64,000 nt of DNA from Streptomyces sp. NRRL F-6131. Its GTDB lineage: Bacteria; Actinomycetota; Actinomycetes; Streptomycetales; Streptomycetaceae. A program made the position numbers and the translations under genes. The notes beneath the pieces were generated by a model. The model did no database searches, had not been told where the DNA came from, and worked only from the letters and a program-made list of their open reading frames with translations. This document shows positions 17,709 to 29,753 of this stretch, piece after piece (within the stretch, counting starts at the first letter, position 1; every line of letters begins with the position of its first letter). The stretch spans positions 1-64,000 of the forward strand of contig JOHN01000015.1 in the NCBI GenBank assembly GCA_000719695.1, given 5' to 3'.

Positions 17709-17867
17709 GGGCGCGGCACTCCGGGTTCACTGAGGCGGATTCGGCCGGGGCCGCTCGCCCGCCAGGATGGAACTTTTCACCACCCTGGCGGAAGTGTTCC
17801 GAAGAAGATTCGAAAGTGATCGGTCCTGCCTTGCGAATCTGCGGCACGGTCGGCGACTCTGGACGAC

Positions 17868-18356
17868 GTGCCGAATTTTCCGCAGGCCCACCGGGCGCCC
17901 GTCGACGACATCGACCGCGCCATCCTGCGCGTCCTCGCCGAGAACGCCCGCACCCCGAACAACGCGCTCGCCGAGGCCGTCGGCGTCGCCGCCTCGACCT
18001 GCCTGGCGCGGGTGCGCGCCCTGCGCGACCGCGGCATCATCCGGGCGTTCCGGACCGAGATCGACCCCGCGGCCATCGGACTGCCGCTGCAGGCGATGAT
18101 CTCGGTCCGGCTGCGGGCGCACACCCGCGAGCAGAACGAGAGCTTCCGCGGCACCGCGCCCGACCTGCCCGGCGTCCTGGCGGTCTTCCACATGGCCGGG
18201 TCCGACGACTACCTGCTGCACGTCGGCGTGGCCGGGCCGGAGGAGCTGCGCGACTTCGTCGTGGACCACCTGACCACCCACCCGGCGGTGGCCCAGACCC
18301 GGACCAATCTGATCTTCGAACAGATACCGGGGCGCCACTATCTGACCGACGACTGA
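17868..18356 (+). CDS. Lrp/AsnC-family regulator
   Basis: A 162-residue Lrp-type protein: N-terminal helix-turn-helix (DDIDRAILRVLAENARTPNN, AEAVGVAASTCLARVRAL) and C-terminal ligand-binding alpha-beta domain (FHMAGSDDYLLHVGVAG). It probably binds an amino acid and regulates the divergent decarboxylase. The GTG at 17868 has no clear ribosome-binding site and may be leaderless. The gap 17709-17867 holds both promoters; the inverted-looking TTCCGAAGAAGATTCGAA near 17795 is a possible operator. Confidence 0.85.
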   Translation: MPNFPQAHRAPVDDIDRAILRVLAENARTPNNALAEAVGVAASTCLARVRALRDRGIIRAFRTEIDPAAIGLPLQAMISVRLRAHTREQNESFRGTAPDLPGVLAVFHMAGSDDYLLHVGVAGPEELRDFVVDHLTTHPAVAQTRTNLIFEQIPGRHYLTDD

Positions 18357-18423
18357 CGCCCGCGGCCCTCCGGCGCGGTCGGCGGAGACGGCAGGGCCAC
18401 CGGGGCCACCGGGGCCAGCTGGA

Positions 18424-19260
18424 TCACCGCCCGTCGGCGTACAGGGCCTGGACGGCGGCGTAGCCGGGGGTGTCGACGGCAGCGGCCGCCGTCGGGACCC
18501 CGTCGCGGACGGCGAGGGCGGCGGAGACGGCCGCCGCGAGGGCGGTCCGGTAGAGGAACGACCCGAGGCTGACCCGGGCGACCCCGAGGGCCGCGAGTTC
18601 GGCGAGGCCGGGACCGGTCGGGCTGAAGAGGATGTTCAGCGGGCCGGCCACCGTGCCGCAGAGCCGCTCGATCGCGGCCGGGTCGGTCAGGCCGGGGACG
18701 AACAGGCCGTCCGCGCCCGCCTGTTCGTAGGCCGCGAGCCGGCGGTCGGTCTCCTCGACGGCACCGGGCACGGCGAGCCAGTGGGTGTCGGTGCGCGCGT
18801 TGACGAACAGGGCGGGCGCGGCGTCCTTGATCGCGACGATCTTGGCGCTGTGCACGGCCGCGGGGGTGAGCGTGCCGTCCGGGCGGCCGTCCTCCAGATT
18901 GATGCCGACGATCCCCGCCTCCGCCAACTCGACCGCCAGCGCCGCGACTTCGCCGGGGTCGTCGCTGAACCCGTTCTCCACGTCGACGGAGACCGCGCAC
19001 CGCCCCGAGCGGCCGAGACGACGGGCCAGCCGGAGCGTCTCGGCGCGGGTGGCCGCGGCACCGTCGGGCAGCCCGGCCGCCGCCGCGACACCCAGGCTGG
19101 TGGTGCCGATGGCGGGGAAGCCCTGCTCGGCGAGGACGGCGGCGGAGGCGTGGTCCCAGGCGTTGGGGAGCAGCAGCGGCTCACCGGGGCGGCGGTGGAG
19201 GGCGGCGAACGGGGTGCCGAGCGGGGTGCCGAGCGGGGTGTTGAGCGGGCTGTCGCTCAT
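18424..19260 (-). CDS. Isocitrate lyase/PEP-mutase superfamily protein
   Basis: A 278-residue TIM-barrel enzyme of the PEP mutase/isocitrate lyase superfamily. The opening LLLPNAWDHASAAVLAEQGF, the metal-binding SVDVENGFSDDP and GINLEDG, and the late ILFSPTGPGLAEL are family landmarks. Members cleave C-C bonds (2-methylisocitrate or oxaloacetate type) or form P-C bonds; this small subfamily is mostly uncharacterised. Nothing nearby indicates phosphonate synthesis. The ATG at 19260 has GAGAGGA upstream. The N-terminus has a short NTPLGTPLGTPF duplication. An ArsR-type regulator is divergent, 128 bp away. Confidence 0.8.
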   Translation of the reverse strand: MSDSPLNTPLGTPLGTPFAALHRRPGEPLLLPNAWDHASAAVLAEQGFPAIGTTSLGVAAAAGLPDGAAATRAETLRLARRLGRSGRCAVSVDVENGFSDDPGEVAALAVELAEAGIVGINLEDGRPDGTLTPAAVHSAKIVAIKDAAPALFVNARTDTHWLAVPGAVEETDRRLAAYEQAGADGLFVPGLTDPAAIERLCGTVAGPLNILFSPTGPGLAELAALGVARVSLGSFLYRTALAAAVSAALAVRDGVPTAAAAVDTPGYAAVQALYADGR

Positions 19261-19388
19261 CGGGCGGTCCTCTCGTACGAACGGAAGTCGGGTCGGGCGC
19301 CCGGGCCGGAGCGGCGCCCTCCGGGACCTCACGGTAGGACCGGGACGTTTCGGCGCCCGCCGAACCGTCCGCGAGGCACCATGGAGCC

Positions 19389-20204
19389 ATGTCGCTCGTC
19401 CAACTCGCCGCCCTGCTCGCCGATCCGACCCGCGCCGCGTTCTGCACGGCCCTGCTCGACGGTCGCGCCTGGACCGCCGGGGAACTGGCCCGGCACGCAC
19501 GCGTGGCGCCGTCCACCGCGAGCGAGCACCTCTCCCGGCTGGTCGCCGGCGGCCTGCTGGCCGAGGAACGGCAGGGCCGGCACCGCTACGTCCGGCTGGC
19601 CGGTCCGGAGGTCGCCACGCTGATCGAGGACCTCGCGTCCTTCGCGCCCCCGCCCGCCGCCGCGGCCACCGCCCCGGGAGCCGCCGACCCACCGGCCGCC
19701 GCGCTCCCGCGCTCCCTGGGCGAGGCCACCCGGCTGAGCGCCGAGGCCCGCGCCCGGACCTGCTACGACCACCTCGCCGGCCGCCTGGGCGTGGCGGTCA
19801 GCGACGCCGTCCTGGCCCGCGGCCTGGTGGCGGACGAGGCCGGCCCGGCCCTCACCGCCCGCGGCCGGGCCTGGCTGACCGAGCTGGGCGCGGAACTCCC
19901 GCCCCGGGCCGGCCGCACCGGCGCCCGCCCGGTGGTCCGCACCTGCCTGGACTGGACGGAGCGCCGCAACCACCTGGGCGGCGCGTTCGGCGCGCTGCTC
20001 TGCCGGACGGCGCTGGACCGGGGCTGGGTCGAGCGGATCGGCTCCGGTCGCGCGCTGCGGGTGACGCCGGACGGCGACCGGGCCCTGCGCGACCTGCTCG
20101 GCGTCGACGTCCGCCCCGTCCGACCTGCTCGGCCCGATCGGCCGCGCGGACCCCTCGACCCGCTCAGCCCATCGTCTTCGCCCCGTCCAGCGCCTCCCGG
20201 ATGA
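19389..20204 (+). CDS. ArsR-type helix-turn-helix regulator
   Basis: A 271-residue regulator with an N-terminal ArsR winged helix (LLADPTRAAFCTALLDG, VAPSTASEHLSRLVAGGLL) and an uncharacterised C-terminal part that lacks the metal-binding cysteines of the classic family. The final 30 residues are Pro/Ser-rich, and the gene end overlaps the facing DinB gene by 41 bp. It likely controls the divergent PEP-mutase-family gene. Confidence 0.8.
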   Translation: MSLVQLAALLADPTRAAFCTALLDGRAWTAGELARHARVAPSTASEHLSRLVAGGLLAEERQGRHRYVRLAGPEVATLIEDLASFAPPPAAAATAPGAADPPAAALPRSLGEATRLSAEARARTCYDHLAGRLGVAVSDAVLARGLVADEAGPALTARGRAWLTELGAELPPRAGRTGARPVVRTCLDWTERRNHLGGAFGALLCRTALDRGWVERIGSGRALRVTPDGDRALRDLLGVDVRPVRPARPDRPRGPLDPLSPSSSPRPAPPG

Positions 20205-20685
20205 TGTCGGCGTGCCCGGCGTGCTGCGCCGTCTCGGCGATGATGTGCAGCAGCACCCGCCGGACCGACCAGGCGGCGCCCGGCTCGAACCACGGCGCGG
20301 TCGGCAGGTCGTGCGCCCGGTCCAGGTCCGGCAGGCTCTCCACCAGCGCGTCCGTCTCGGCCGCCACCCGCTCGTACGCGGCGAGCAGCCCGGCCAGGGT
20401 CTCGCCCTCGGCCATCCTGAACTGCCCTTCCCAGTCGACCGGTTCGGCCGCCATCGCGGTCGCTCCGCCGACCGCGAACCGCATCCAGCTCGCCTCCGTC
20501 CCGGCGACGTGCTTGATCAGACCGGCCAGGCACAGCTCGCTGACCGTGGTCCGCCGGGCGGCCTGCTCGTCGGTGAGGTCGCGGACCGTGAAGCGCAGGA
20601 ACCCCCGGTGCTTGTCGAGGGTCTGCACCAGTTCCGCCCGCTCCCCGCGCCGCCCGGCCGCACCGGACGGCGCCGCCGCGGTCAC
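20164..20685 (-). CDS. DinB-family protein
   Basis: A 173-residue four-helix DinB/DUF664-type protein. The metal-binding histidines are in GLIKHVAGTEASWM and in the late LHIIAETAQHAGHADIIREA. DinB-like proteins include thiol transferases (bacillithiol or mycothiol S-transferases), so a mycothiol-linked detoxification role is possible. The GTG start overlaps the stop of the VOC gene (GTGA), so the pair is coupled. Confidence 0.8.
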   Translation of the reverse strand: MTAAAPSGAAGRRGERAELVQTLDKHRGFLRFTVRDLTDEQAARRTTVSELCLAGLIKHVAGTEASWMRFAVGGATAMAAEPVDWEGQFRMAEGETLAGLLAAYERVAAETDALVESLPDLDRAHDLPTAPWFEPGAAWSVRRVLLHIIAETAQHAGHADIIREALDGAKTMG

Positions 20686-21485
20686 TCCGCCACCATGGCC
20701 GGCATGTCGCCGGCCGTACGGCCGAGGTCGATCACGCCGAACGCCGCACCCTGGGGGTCACCGACGGCGGCGAACCGGCCGAACGGGCTGTCCGTCGGAC
20801 CGGCGTACAGCTTCCCGCCCCGCTCGGTGACCTTGGCGACGGCGGCGTCGCAGTCGTCCACGGCGAAGCACACGCTGAGGTAGCTCGGCGCCTCGGGCGG
20901 CAGGTCCGCCGGGCCCGCCTGCATCCGGCCGAGGACCGGCTGCTCCCGGACGTAGAAGATCTTGTAGTCCATCTGCTCGGCGTCCATCCGCTTCACCGCG
21001 TACGGGAAGACGGCGGGGAAGAAGCCGTCCGCGGCGGCCGCGTCCCGGGTGATGACCTCGGCCCAGGTGTACGCGCCCGAAGCCCCCTGCTTCTCGAAGC
21101 CCTCGTGGGTGCCGGCCTGCCAGACGCCGAAGGCGACGCCGGCCGGGTCCTTGGCGATCACCATCGAACCGAACTCACCGACCGCCATCGGGCCCATCAG
21201 GACCTCCCCGCCGTTGGCCCGGATCCGCTCCGCGGTGGTGGCGGCGTCGGGCGAGGCGAAGTAGAGGCACCAGGCGGACACCGCGGTGCCGTCCTGGCCG
21301 GGCATCGGCGGGACGATCGCGGCGACCGCCTTGCCGTCGGAGTAGGCCTGGGTGTAGTTGCCGTACTCGGAGGAGGACTCACCGAAGGTCCAGCCGAGCA
21401 CATCGCCGTAGAACGCCTTCGCGCCCTCCAGGTCGGTGAACATCGCGTCGGCCCAGCAGGGCGTTCCCTCGGGCAGCACAGCCAT
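20682..21485 (-). CDS. VOC-family protein with two glyoxalase-like domains
   Basis: A 267-residue protein with two vicinal-oxygen-chelate modules: residues 1-125 (FTDLEGAKAFYGDVLGWTF ... KDPAGVAFGVWQAG) and 140-255 (CFAVDDCDAAVAKV ... GDPQGAAFGVIDLG). This double-module type is widespread in Streptomyces, often called a glyoxalase or hydroxylase without proof. It is co-transcribed with the DinB gene, and the pair may act in detoxification. Confidence 0.85.
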   Translation of the reverse strand: MAVLPEGTPCWADAMFTDLEGAKAFYGDVLGWTFGESSSEYGNYTQAYSDGKAVAAIVPPMPGQDGTAVSAWCLYFASPDAATTAERIRANGGEVLMGPMAVGEFGSMVIAKDPAGVAFGVWQAGTHEGFEKQGASGAYTWAEVITRDAAAADGFFPAVFPYAVKRMDAEQMDYKIFYVREQPVLGRMQAGPADLPPEAPSYLSVCFAVDDCDAAVAKVTERGGKLYAGPTDSPFGRFAAVGDPQGAAFGVIDLGRTAGDMPAMVAE

Positions 21486-21669
21486 GGCGGAACCCTCTCG
21501 TGCGGCATTTTGTCCCGATTTGCCACCCTAGTCAGTCCGCTGCCACCCCGCACACCCACACGCCCGCCACCAGGACGAACACGACGGCGGCCCGCCGGGG
21601 ACCGGACCCCGGCGGACCGCCGTCCACGCACCTCCGCCCGCGCACCTCCGCCCGGCGGCTACCCGGCAG

Positions 21670-24727
<3,058 letters not shown>

Positions 24728-25348
24728 ATGAACGTCACCGTGCGGCTCGCACAGCAGCCCGAGGCCGACGAGCTGCTCGGGCGGAGCCCGCTCGCCGCGC
24801 TCGTCGGGATGCTGCTGGACCAGCAGGTGCCGATGGAATGGGCGTTCACCGGGCCGCTCACGATCGCGCAGCGGCTGGGGCACGAGGACCTGGACGCGCA
24901 CGAGATCGCCGCGTACAGCCCGGACGAGTTCGTCGCCCTGCTCTGCGAGAAGCCGGCGGTGCACCGGTACCCGGCGGCGATGGCCAAGCGGGTGCAGCAG
25001 CTCTGCCAGTTCCTGGTGGCGCAGTACGACGGGGACGCCGCCGCGCTGTGGAAGGACGTCGCGACCGGGCGGGAGCTGCTCAGCCGGCTCAACGCCCTTC
25101 CGGGGTTCGGGAAGCAGAAGTCGCAGATCTTCCTGGCGCTGCTGGGCAAGCAGTACGGCGTGCGGCCGGAGGGCTGGCGCGAGGCGGCGGGGGCGTACGG
25201 CGAGGAGGGCGCGTTCCGCTCGGTCGCGGACATCACCGGGCCGGACTCGCTGGAGCAGGTCCGCGCCACCAAGCAGGAGCTGAAGCGCGCCGCCAAGGAG
25301 GAGAAGGCCGCGAAGGACGCCCGGTCGAGGACGAAGGTCCGCGCCTGA
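24728..25348 (+). CDS. HhH-GPD DNA glycosylase
   Basis: A 206-residue helix-hairpin-helix GPD base-excision repair protein, shorter than AlkA or Nth. The hairpin is LNALPGFGKQKSQIFLALLG. It lacks the Fe-S cysteines of Nth. Such short proteins are annotated as base-excision glycosylases of unknown specificity. The ATG at 24728 is set by GAGGAGG upstream. The C-terminus is Lys/Glu-rich and probably a disordered, DNA-contacting tail. Confidence 0.85.
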   Translation: MNVTVRLAQQPEADELLGRSPLAALVGMLLDQQVPMEWAFTGPLTIAQRLGHEDLDAHEIAAYSPDEFVALLCEKPAVHRYPAAMAKRVQQLCQFLVAQYDGDAAALWKDVATGRELLSRLNALPGFGKQKSQIFLALLGKQYGVRPEGWREAAGAYGEEGAFRSVADITGPDSLEQVRATKQELKRAAKEEKAAKDARSRTKVRA

Positions 25349-25391
25349 GTCCCGGCCCCGGGGCCCCTCGCCCCGCCCGGACGCGCCGGCC

Positions 25392-25604
25392 TCACCGCAC
25401 CCGTCGGTACGGGTAGCGGTCGCGGATCTCCCGGACGAAGTAGCGCCCGTGGCTGTCCGCCGCCATCAGTTCGCGGTGCACCCGCCCCGGTACGGCCAGG
25501 TAGGTGTACACGCCGCCGCGGGTGAACTCCAGCTCCAGCACGCGGCGCGCCGCGTCGTAGCCGACCGAGCGCAGCGCCGAGGAGTCCACCGGCGTACGGA
25601 CCAT
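25392..25604 (-). CDS. KTSC-domain small protein
   Basis: A 70-residue protein that is little more than a KTSC domain (SSALRSVGYDAARRVLELEF, YTYLAVPGRVHRELM, GRYFVREIRDRYPYRR), the module first seen at the C-terminus of some lysyl-tRNA synthetases. Function is unknown; a nucleic-acid-binding role is assumed for the family. The ATG at 25604 follows GGGAGG closely. Confidence 0.75.
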   Translation of the reverse strand: MVRTPVDSSALRSVGYDAARRVLELEFTRGGVYTYLAVPGRVHRELMAADSHGRYFVREIRDRYPYRRVR

Positions 25605-25627
25605 GGTCCTCCCAGTGTGCGCGCGAA

Positions 25628-25660
25628 GGCCCCGGTCGCGCACTCCGCGCGACCGGGGCC
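25628..25660 (-). terminator. 14-bp stem terminator of the MFS gene
   Basis: Perfect arms at 25628-25641 and 25647-25660 flank an ACTCC loop, 13 bp past the stop codon of the MFS gene and ahead of the KTSC gene. Confidence 0.75.
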
Positions 25661-25673
25661 GGTACTCCGTGCC

Positions 25674-27176
25674 CTACACCAGGACCGGCTCCCGCTCCTG
25701 GGTGGCCTCCTCGGCGGCCGTCGGCGCGGCGTCCACCGCGCGCCGCCCGGGCAGCGCGAACATCAGCAGGAACACCACCGCCAGCACCCCGAGCACCCAC
25801 CACATCGCGTGCTCGAACGCCCCCACGAACGCCGCGCCCGCCGCCGTCCCGGCCGGCACCGCGTCGAAGAAGGCCACCGAGACCAGGCCCAGGCCGAGCG
25901 CCAGACCGACCTGGTTCACCGTGTTGATCAGTCCGGAGGCCGAGCCGGCGTGCTCCCGCGGGACCTCCGCCAGCACCGCGTCGGTGATCGGCGCGACGAT
26001 CAGACCCATCCCGGCGCCCATCACCACCAGCGGCAGCGCCATCTGCCAGGGCGCGATGCCGGTGCCGTAGCGGTGCGCCTCCGCGATGTAGACGAGCACG
26101 CCGGCCGCCATCACCAGGGCCCCCGCCTGGAGCACCTTCCGCCCGAACCGCGGCACCAGCTGCTGCACCGAGACCCCGGCCGCCGTGGAGATCGCGAGCG
26201 AGAACGGGATGCCGGTCGCCCCGGCCTTCAGCGGGCTCCAGCCGAGGCCGAGCTGCATGTAGAGGGTCCAGACCAGGAAGAAGATCCCGGAGACGACGCC
26301 GAAGGTCAGTTGGACGCCGATGCCCGCCGCGAACGACTTCACCCGGAACAGCGACAGCTCCACCAGCGGCGAGCCGTCCCGCCGCGTCTTGACCCGCTCG
26401 TACGCGACGAACAGCGCGAACACCGGCAGGCTCCCGGCCATCGTCAGGTGGCCCCAGAGCGGCCAGCCGGCCTCCCGGCCGTGGGTCAGCGGGTAGATCA
26501 GCATCAGCAGGCCGGCGCTGGCCAGCAGCACGCCCGGCAGGTCCAGCTTCAGCGCCCGCTCGGCCTTGGACTCGGTGATGAAGGTCCGGCCGAGCAGCAG
26601 GCCGGCGATCCCCACCGGCAGGTTGATCAGGAAGATCGGACGCCAGCCGAGCCCCAGCACGTCCCACTCCGTCAGCACCGCACCGATCATCGGACCGCTG
26701 ACCGCGCCCAGTCCGACCACCGCGCCGAACAGGCCGAACACCTTGCCGCGCTCCTCCGCCGGGAAGGTCGCGTGGACGATCGACAGCACCTGCGGCACCA
26801 TCAGCGCCGCCGTCCCGCCCTGCAGGATCCGCATCGCGACCAGCATCTCCGAGCCGCTCGCCAGACCGCAGAGCGCCGAAGCCAGCGTGAAGCCGGCCAT
26901 GCCGATCAGGAACAACCGCTTCCGGCCGTGGATGTCACCGAGCCGGCCACCGGTGATCAGCCCGATGGCGAAGGCCAGCGCGTACCCGCCGGTCACCCAC
27001 TGCACGGCGGAGAACGACGCCCCCGTGGACTCCTGGATGCTCGGGATCGCGATGTTCACGATCGTGACGTCCACCAGGTCCATGAAGGAGGCGGTCATCA
27101 CGATCGCCAGCGCGATCCACCTCCGCCGGTCCGACACCGTCACCGTCCCGGCCCCCGGGTCCGAAACCTTTTCCAC
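25674..27176 (-). CDS. DHA2-family MFS drug exporter
   Basis: A 500-residue EmrB/QacA-type drug:proton antiporter with about fourteen hydrophobic helices. It has the helix-1 motif LVDVTIVNIAIPSIQ, motif A (GGRLGDIHGRKRLFLIG) and motif C-like GAVVGLGAVSGPMIGA. It is divergent from a WYL regulator, suggesting a substrate-inducible efflux pair. The GTG at 27176 has GAGGAG six bases upstream; longer frames would run into the divergent gene. Confidence 0.85.
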   Translation of the reverse strand: MEKVSDPGAGTVTVSDRRRWIALAIVMTASFMDLVDVTIVNIAIPSIQESTGASFSAVQWVTGGYALAFAIGLITGGRLGDIHGRKRLFLIGMAGFTLASALCGLASGSEMLVAMRILQGGTAALMVPQVLSIVHATFPAEERGKVFGLFGAVVGLGAVSGPMIGAVLTEWDVLGLGWRPIFLINLPVGIAGLLLGRTFITESKAERALKLDLPGVLLASAGLLMLIYPLTHGREAGWPLWGHLTMAGSLPVFALFVAYERVKTRRDGSPLVELSLFRVKSFAAGIGVQLTFGVVSGIFFLVWTLYMQLGLGWSPLKAGATGIPFSLAISTAAGVSVQQLVPRFGRKVLQAGALVMAAGVLVYIAEAHRYGTGIAPWQMALPLVVMGAGMGLIVAPITDAVLAEVPREHAGSASGLINTVNQVGLALGLGLVSVAFFDAVPAGTAAGAAFVGAFEHAMWWVLGVLAVVFLLMFALPGRRAVDAAPTAAEEATQEREPVLV

Positions 27177-27268
27177 CGCACGCTCCTCGTCGCCGTTCTT
27201 CAGCACGTCGACGACGCTACGGGCCGTGTAGGTCAGATCCTGTCCTGGACTTCCGGCACCCTGGTCCC

Positions 27269-28234
27269 ATGACCGACACTCCGGCACGACTCCTCAGCCT
27301 GCTCTCCCTCCTCCAGACCCCGCGCGAGTGGCCCGGCAGCGAGCTCGCCGACCGGCTCCAGGTCAGCCCGCGCACCATCCGCCGCGACATCGACCGGCTC
27401 CGCGAGCTCGGCTACCCGGTCGAGGCCACCATGGGCCCGATCGGCGGCTACCGGCTGGTCGCGGGCACCGCGATGCCGCCGCTGCTGCTCGACGACGAGG
27501 AGGCGGTGGCCATCGCGGTCGGCCTGCGGGCGGCCGCCGGACACGCCGTGGTCGGCATCGAGGAGGCCTCGGTGCGGGCCCTCGGCAAGCTGCTCCAGGT
27601 GCTGCCCGCCCGGCTGCGCCACCGGGTCGCCACGCTGGACCGGGCCACCCTGCCGCTGCTCAGCGGCGACGGCCCGACCGTGGACCCGGAGGACCTCACG
27701 GTGCTGGCCAACGCCGTCGCCAACCACGAGCGGCTCCGCTTCGGCTACCGGGCCGGCACCGGCGCCGAGACCCGGCGCCAGGTCGAACCGGAGCGGCTGG
27801 TCTCGGCCGGCCGCCGCTGGTACCTGGTCGGCTTCGACCTCGACCGGGACGACTGGCGGCTGTTCCGGGTGGACCGGCTCTCCGACCCCTTCGCCACCGG
27901 CGCCCGCTTCACCCCGCGCCCGCTCCCGGCCGAGGACGCCGCCGCGTACGTCGCGAGCAAGCTCCGCCGCCAGTCCTCGGCGTACACCCTGGACGCCACC
28001 CTCCGGCTGCCGGCCGCCGAAGCCCGGCAACGGCTGGGCGGCTACGGCGACGCCGAGGTGGAGCCGGTCGACGAGCACACCTGCCGGCTCCGCTCCCGCA
28101 CCGACTCGCTGGAGTGGCTGGCGGTGCGCCTGCTGATGTTCGGCTGCGACTTCGAGGTGCACTCGCCGCCCGAGATGCGCGACCACCTCCGGGCCCTCGC
28201 CGACCGGGCGGGACGGGCCGCCGACCCGGCCTGA
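27269..28234 (+). CDS. HTH-WYL domain transcriptional regulator
   Basis: A 321-residue regulator with an N-terminal winged helix (LADRLQVSPRTIRRDIDRLRELGYPVEA), a WYL domain (GRRWYLVGFDLDRDDWRLFRVDRL) and a C-terminal WCX-type segment. WYL proteins bind nucleic acids or small ligands. The 92-bp gap to the MFS start holds both promoters; CCTGTCCTGGACTTCCGG near 27239-27256 is a plausible operator region. Confidence 0.85.
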   Translation: MTDTPARLLSLLSLLQTPREWPGSELADRLQVSPRTIRRDIDRLRELGYPVEATMGPIGGYRLVAGTAMPPLLLDDEEAVAIAVGLRAAAGHAVVGIEEASVRALGKLLQVLPARLRHRVATLDRATLPLLSGDGPTVDPEDLTVLANAVANHERLRFGYRAGTGAETRRQVEPERLVSAGRRWYLVGFDLDRDDWRLFRVDRLSDPFATGARFTPRPLPAEDAAAYVASKLRRQSSAYTLDATLRLPAAEARQRLGGYGDAEVEPVDEHTCRLRSRTDSLEWLAVRLLMFGCDFEVHSPPEMRDHLRALADRAGRAADPA

Positions 28235-28242
28235 CGGCGCGA

Positions 28243-28275
28243 CGCCGCCGCCCGCGGTCGGCACGGGCGGCGGCG
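28243..28275. terminator. 12-bp stem between convergent genes
   Basis: CGCCGCCGCCCG (28243-28254) pairs with 28264-28275 around a nine-base loop, directly after the WYL gene and facing the PEBP gene, so it probably serves both strands. Confidence 0.65.
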
Positions 28276-28341
28276 CGTCGGCACCCACGGGCCGGACCGG
28301 TCGGCCCGGCCCGGTCCTCGGACGCCCGGGCGTCCGGACGT

Positions 28342-28860
28342 TCAGACGCCGTACTCGGCGGTGAGGACGGCGCGGGCCAGGGTGTGGAAGGTGATGTTGA
28401 AGCCGACCTGGGCCGGCGGGGTGTCCGGGCCGACCTCCAGGCCGTCCACGTCGAGGGCGTGGACGGCGAAGGCGTAGCGGTGCACCGGCCCGGGCGGCGG
28501 GGCGGCGCCGTCGTACCGGTTGCCCGGGAAGTCGTTGCGGCCGTGGAAGGAGCGCTCGCCGGGCAGGTCTTCGTCGGAGGCGCCGGCACCGCGGGCCAGG
28601 CCGGTGGTGTCGGCGGGCAGGTTGAGGGCGAGCCAGTGCCACCAGCCGGAGCCGGTCGGGGCGTCCGGGTCGTAGCAGGTGACGGCGATCGAGCGGGTGC
28701 CCTCCGGCAGGCCGGACCAGGCCAGCTGCGGCGACCGGTTGGCCCCGGCGTGGATGAACTCCTCGGCCAGCGTGCCGCCTTCGGCGATGTCCTCGCTGGT
28801 CAGCTGGAAGGACGGCACCTGCGGCAGGAACTCGTACGGCAGCGGCGGACGCACGCTCAT
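28342..28860 (-). CDS. PEBP (YbhB/YbcL) family protein
   Basis: A 172-residue phosphatidylethanolamine-binding-protein homologue. The ligand-pocket motifs are CYDPDAPTGSGWWHWLALNL (the DPDAP block) and a GNRYDGAAPPPGPVHRYAFAV block. Bacterial members are of unknown function, annotated as Raf-kinase-inhibitor-like. The ATG has a GAGAGG upstream. Confidence 0.85.
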   Translation of the reverse strand: MSVRPPLPYEFLPQVPSFQLTSEDIAEGGTLAEEFIHAGANRSPQLAWSGLPEGTRSIAVTCYDPDAPTGSGWWHWLALNLPADTTGLARGAGASDEDLPGERSFHGRNDFPGNRYDGAAPPPGPVHRYAFAVHALDVDGLEVGPDTPPAQVGFNITFHTLARAVLTAEYGV

Positions 28861-28965
28861 GGAGGGTCACCTCTCGGCACGGCGGGACAGGGGAGGCCCG
28901 GGCCCGGGCACGGGCCGTCGGACAGGATTCACCATAGTGGGGTGACCGACCGGGCGGCCCGGCCC

Positions 28966-28971
28966 TACAGT
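28966..28971 (+). promoter_or_regulatory. -10 element for a leaderless rhomboid mRNA
   Basis: TACAGT lies six bases before the ATG of the rhomboid gene, which has no ribosome-binding site. This spacing is what a leaderless transcript beginning at the start codon would give. Confidence 0.5.
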
Positions 28972-28977
28972 CGGGTC

Positions 28978-29655
28978 ATGGCCCCGCGATTCGCCCGTCT
29001 GCTCCGTGACTCCCGTGCCGCGCTGTTCACCGTGCTCGGCGCCCTCGCCGTCATCTGGGCGGTCCAGGTGGCGAACTGGCTCGACGACTACCGGCTGTCC
29101 TACGAGTACGGCATGAGCTCGGGCCGGCTCGACGAGCTGCCGGACATCGTCACCATGCCGTTCCTGCACTTCGGTTGGGAGCACATCGAGGCGAACTCCT
29201 GGCCGCTGTTCGCGTTCGGCTTCCTGGCCGCGTACCGGGGCATGAAGCGGTTCCTGCTGGCGACCGTGCTGATCGTACTGACCAGCGGCCTGACGGTCTG
29301 GTGGTTCGAGCGGCCGGACGCCGTCACGGCGGGCGCCAGCGGCGTCGTCTACGGGTACTTCGGCTACGTGGTGCTGCGCGGGATCTTCGACCGCAACCCG
29401 CTGGACACGGTGATCGGCGTGGGCGTGGCCGTGCTCTACTCCTACCTCCTGCTGGGCGTGCTGCCGGGCGCCCAGGGCGTCAGCTGGCTGGGCCACCTGG
29501 GCGGGCTGATCGGCGGACTGGCCGGCGCCTGGCTGCTGCGCGACCGCACGCCCCGGCGCGCGGCGGGCCCGGCCGCGGCCGCCGCGGGCACCGGCCCGAC
29601 GCCCACCAGCCCCGCCGGCGCGCTGCTCAAGGAGCTCGACGACCTGGGCATCTGA
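28978..29655 (+). CDS. Rhomboid-family intramembrane serine protease
   Basis: A 225-residue protein with about six TM helices. The catalytic serine lies in GASGVVYG and the histidine in WLGHLGGLIGG, the usual rhomboid dyad, and HFGWEHIEANSWPLFAFG is the conserved loop before them. It cleaves TM helices of unknown substrates. The C-terminus is a soluble Ala/Pro tail ending in LLKELDDLGI. An in-frame GTG at 28942 is an alternative start. Confidence 0.85.
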   Translation: MAPRFARLLRDSRAALFTVLGALAVIWAVQVANWLDDYRLSYEYGMSSGRLDELPDIVTMPFLHFGWEHIEANSWPLFAFGFLAAYRGMKRFLLATVLIVLTSGLTVWWFERPDAVTAGASGVVYGYFGYVVLRGIFDRNPLDTVIGVGVAVLYSYLLLGVLPGAQGVSWLGHLGGLIGGLAGAWLLRDRTPRRAAGPAAAAAGTGPTPTSPAGALLKELDDLGI

Positions 29656-29662
29656 GCGCCGA

Positions 29663-29681
29663 CCGGGGCGCGCCGCCCCGG
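29663..29681 (+). terminator. 8-bp stem terminator of the rhomboid gene
   Basis: CCGGGGCG (29663-29670) and CGCCCCGG (29674-29681) around a CGC loop, just after the stop codon. Confidence 0.55.
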
Positions 29682-29753
29682 CCAGGTATAGACCATTCCC
29701 CGCCCCGGCGGTTAGCGTGAACGAGCACCTGCCCCCTGCTCCGGAGCCGCACC

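Noticed and set aside
18424..19260. Phosphonate biosynthesis gene (PEP mutase)
   Set aside because: The superfamily fits, but no phosphonopyruvate decarboxylase or other phosphonate gene is nearby; the isocitrate-lyase-like subfamily is more likely.
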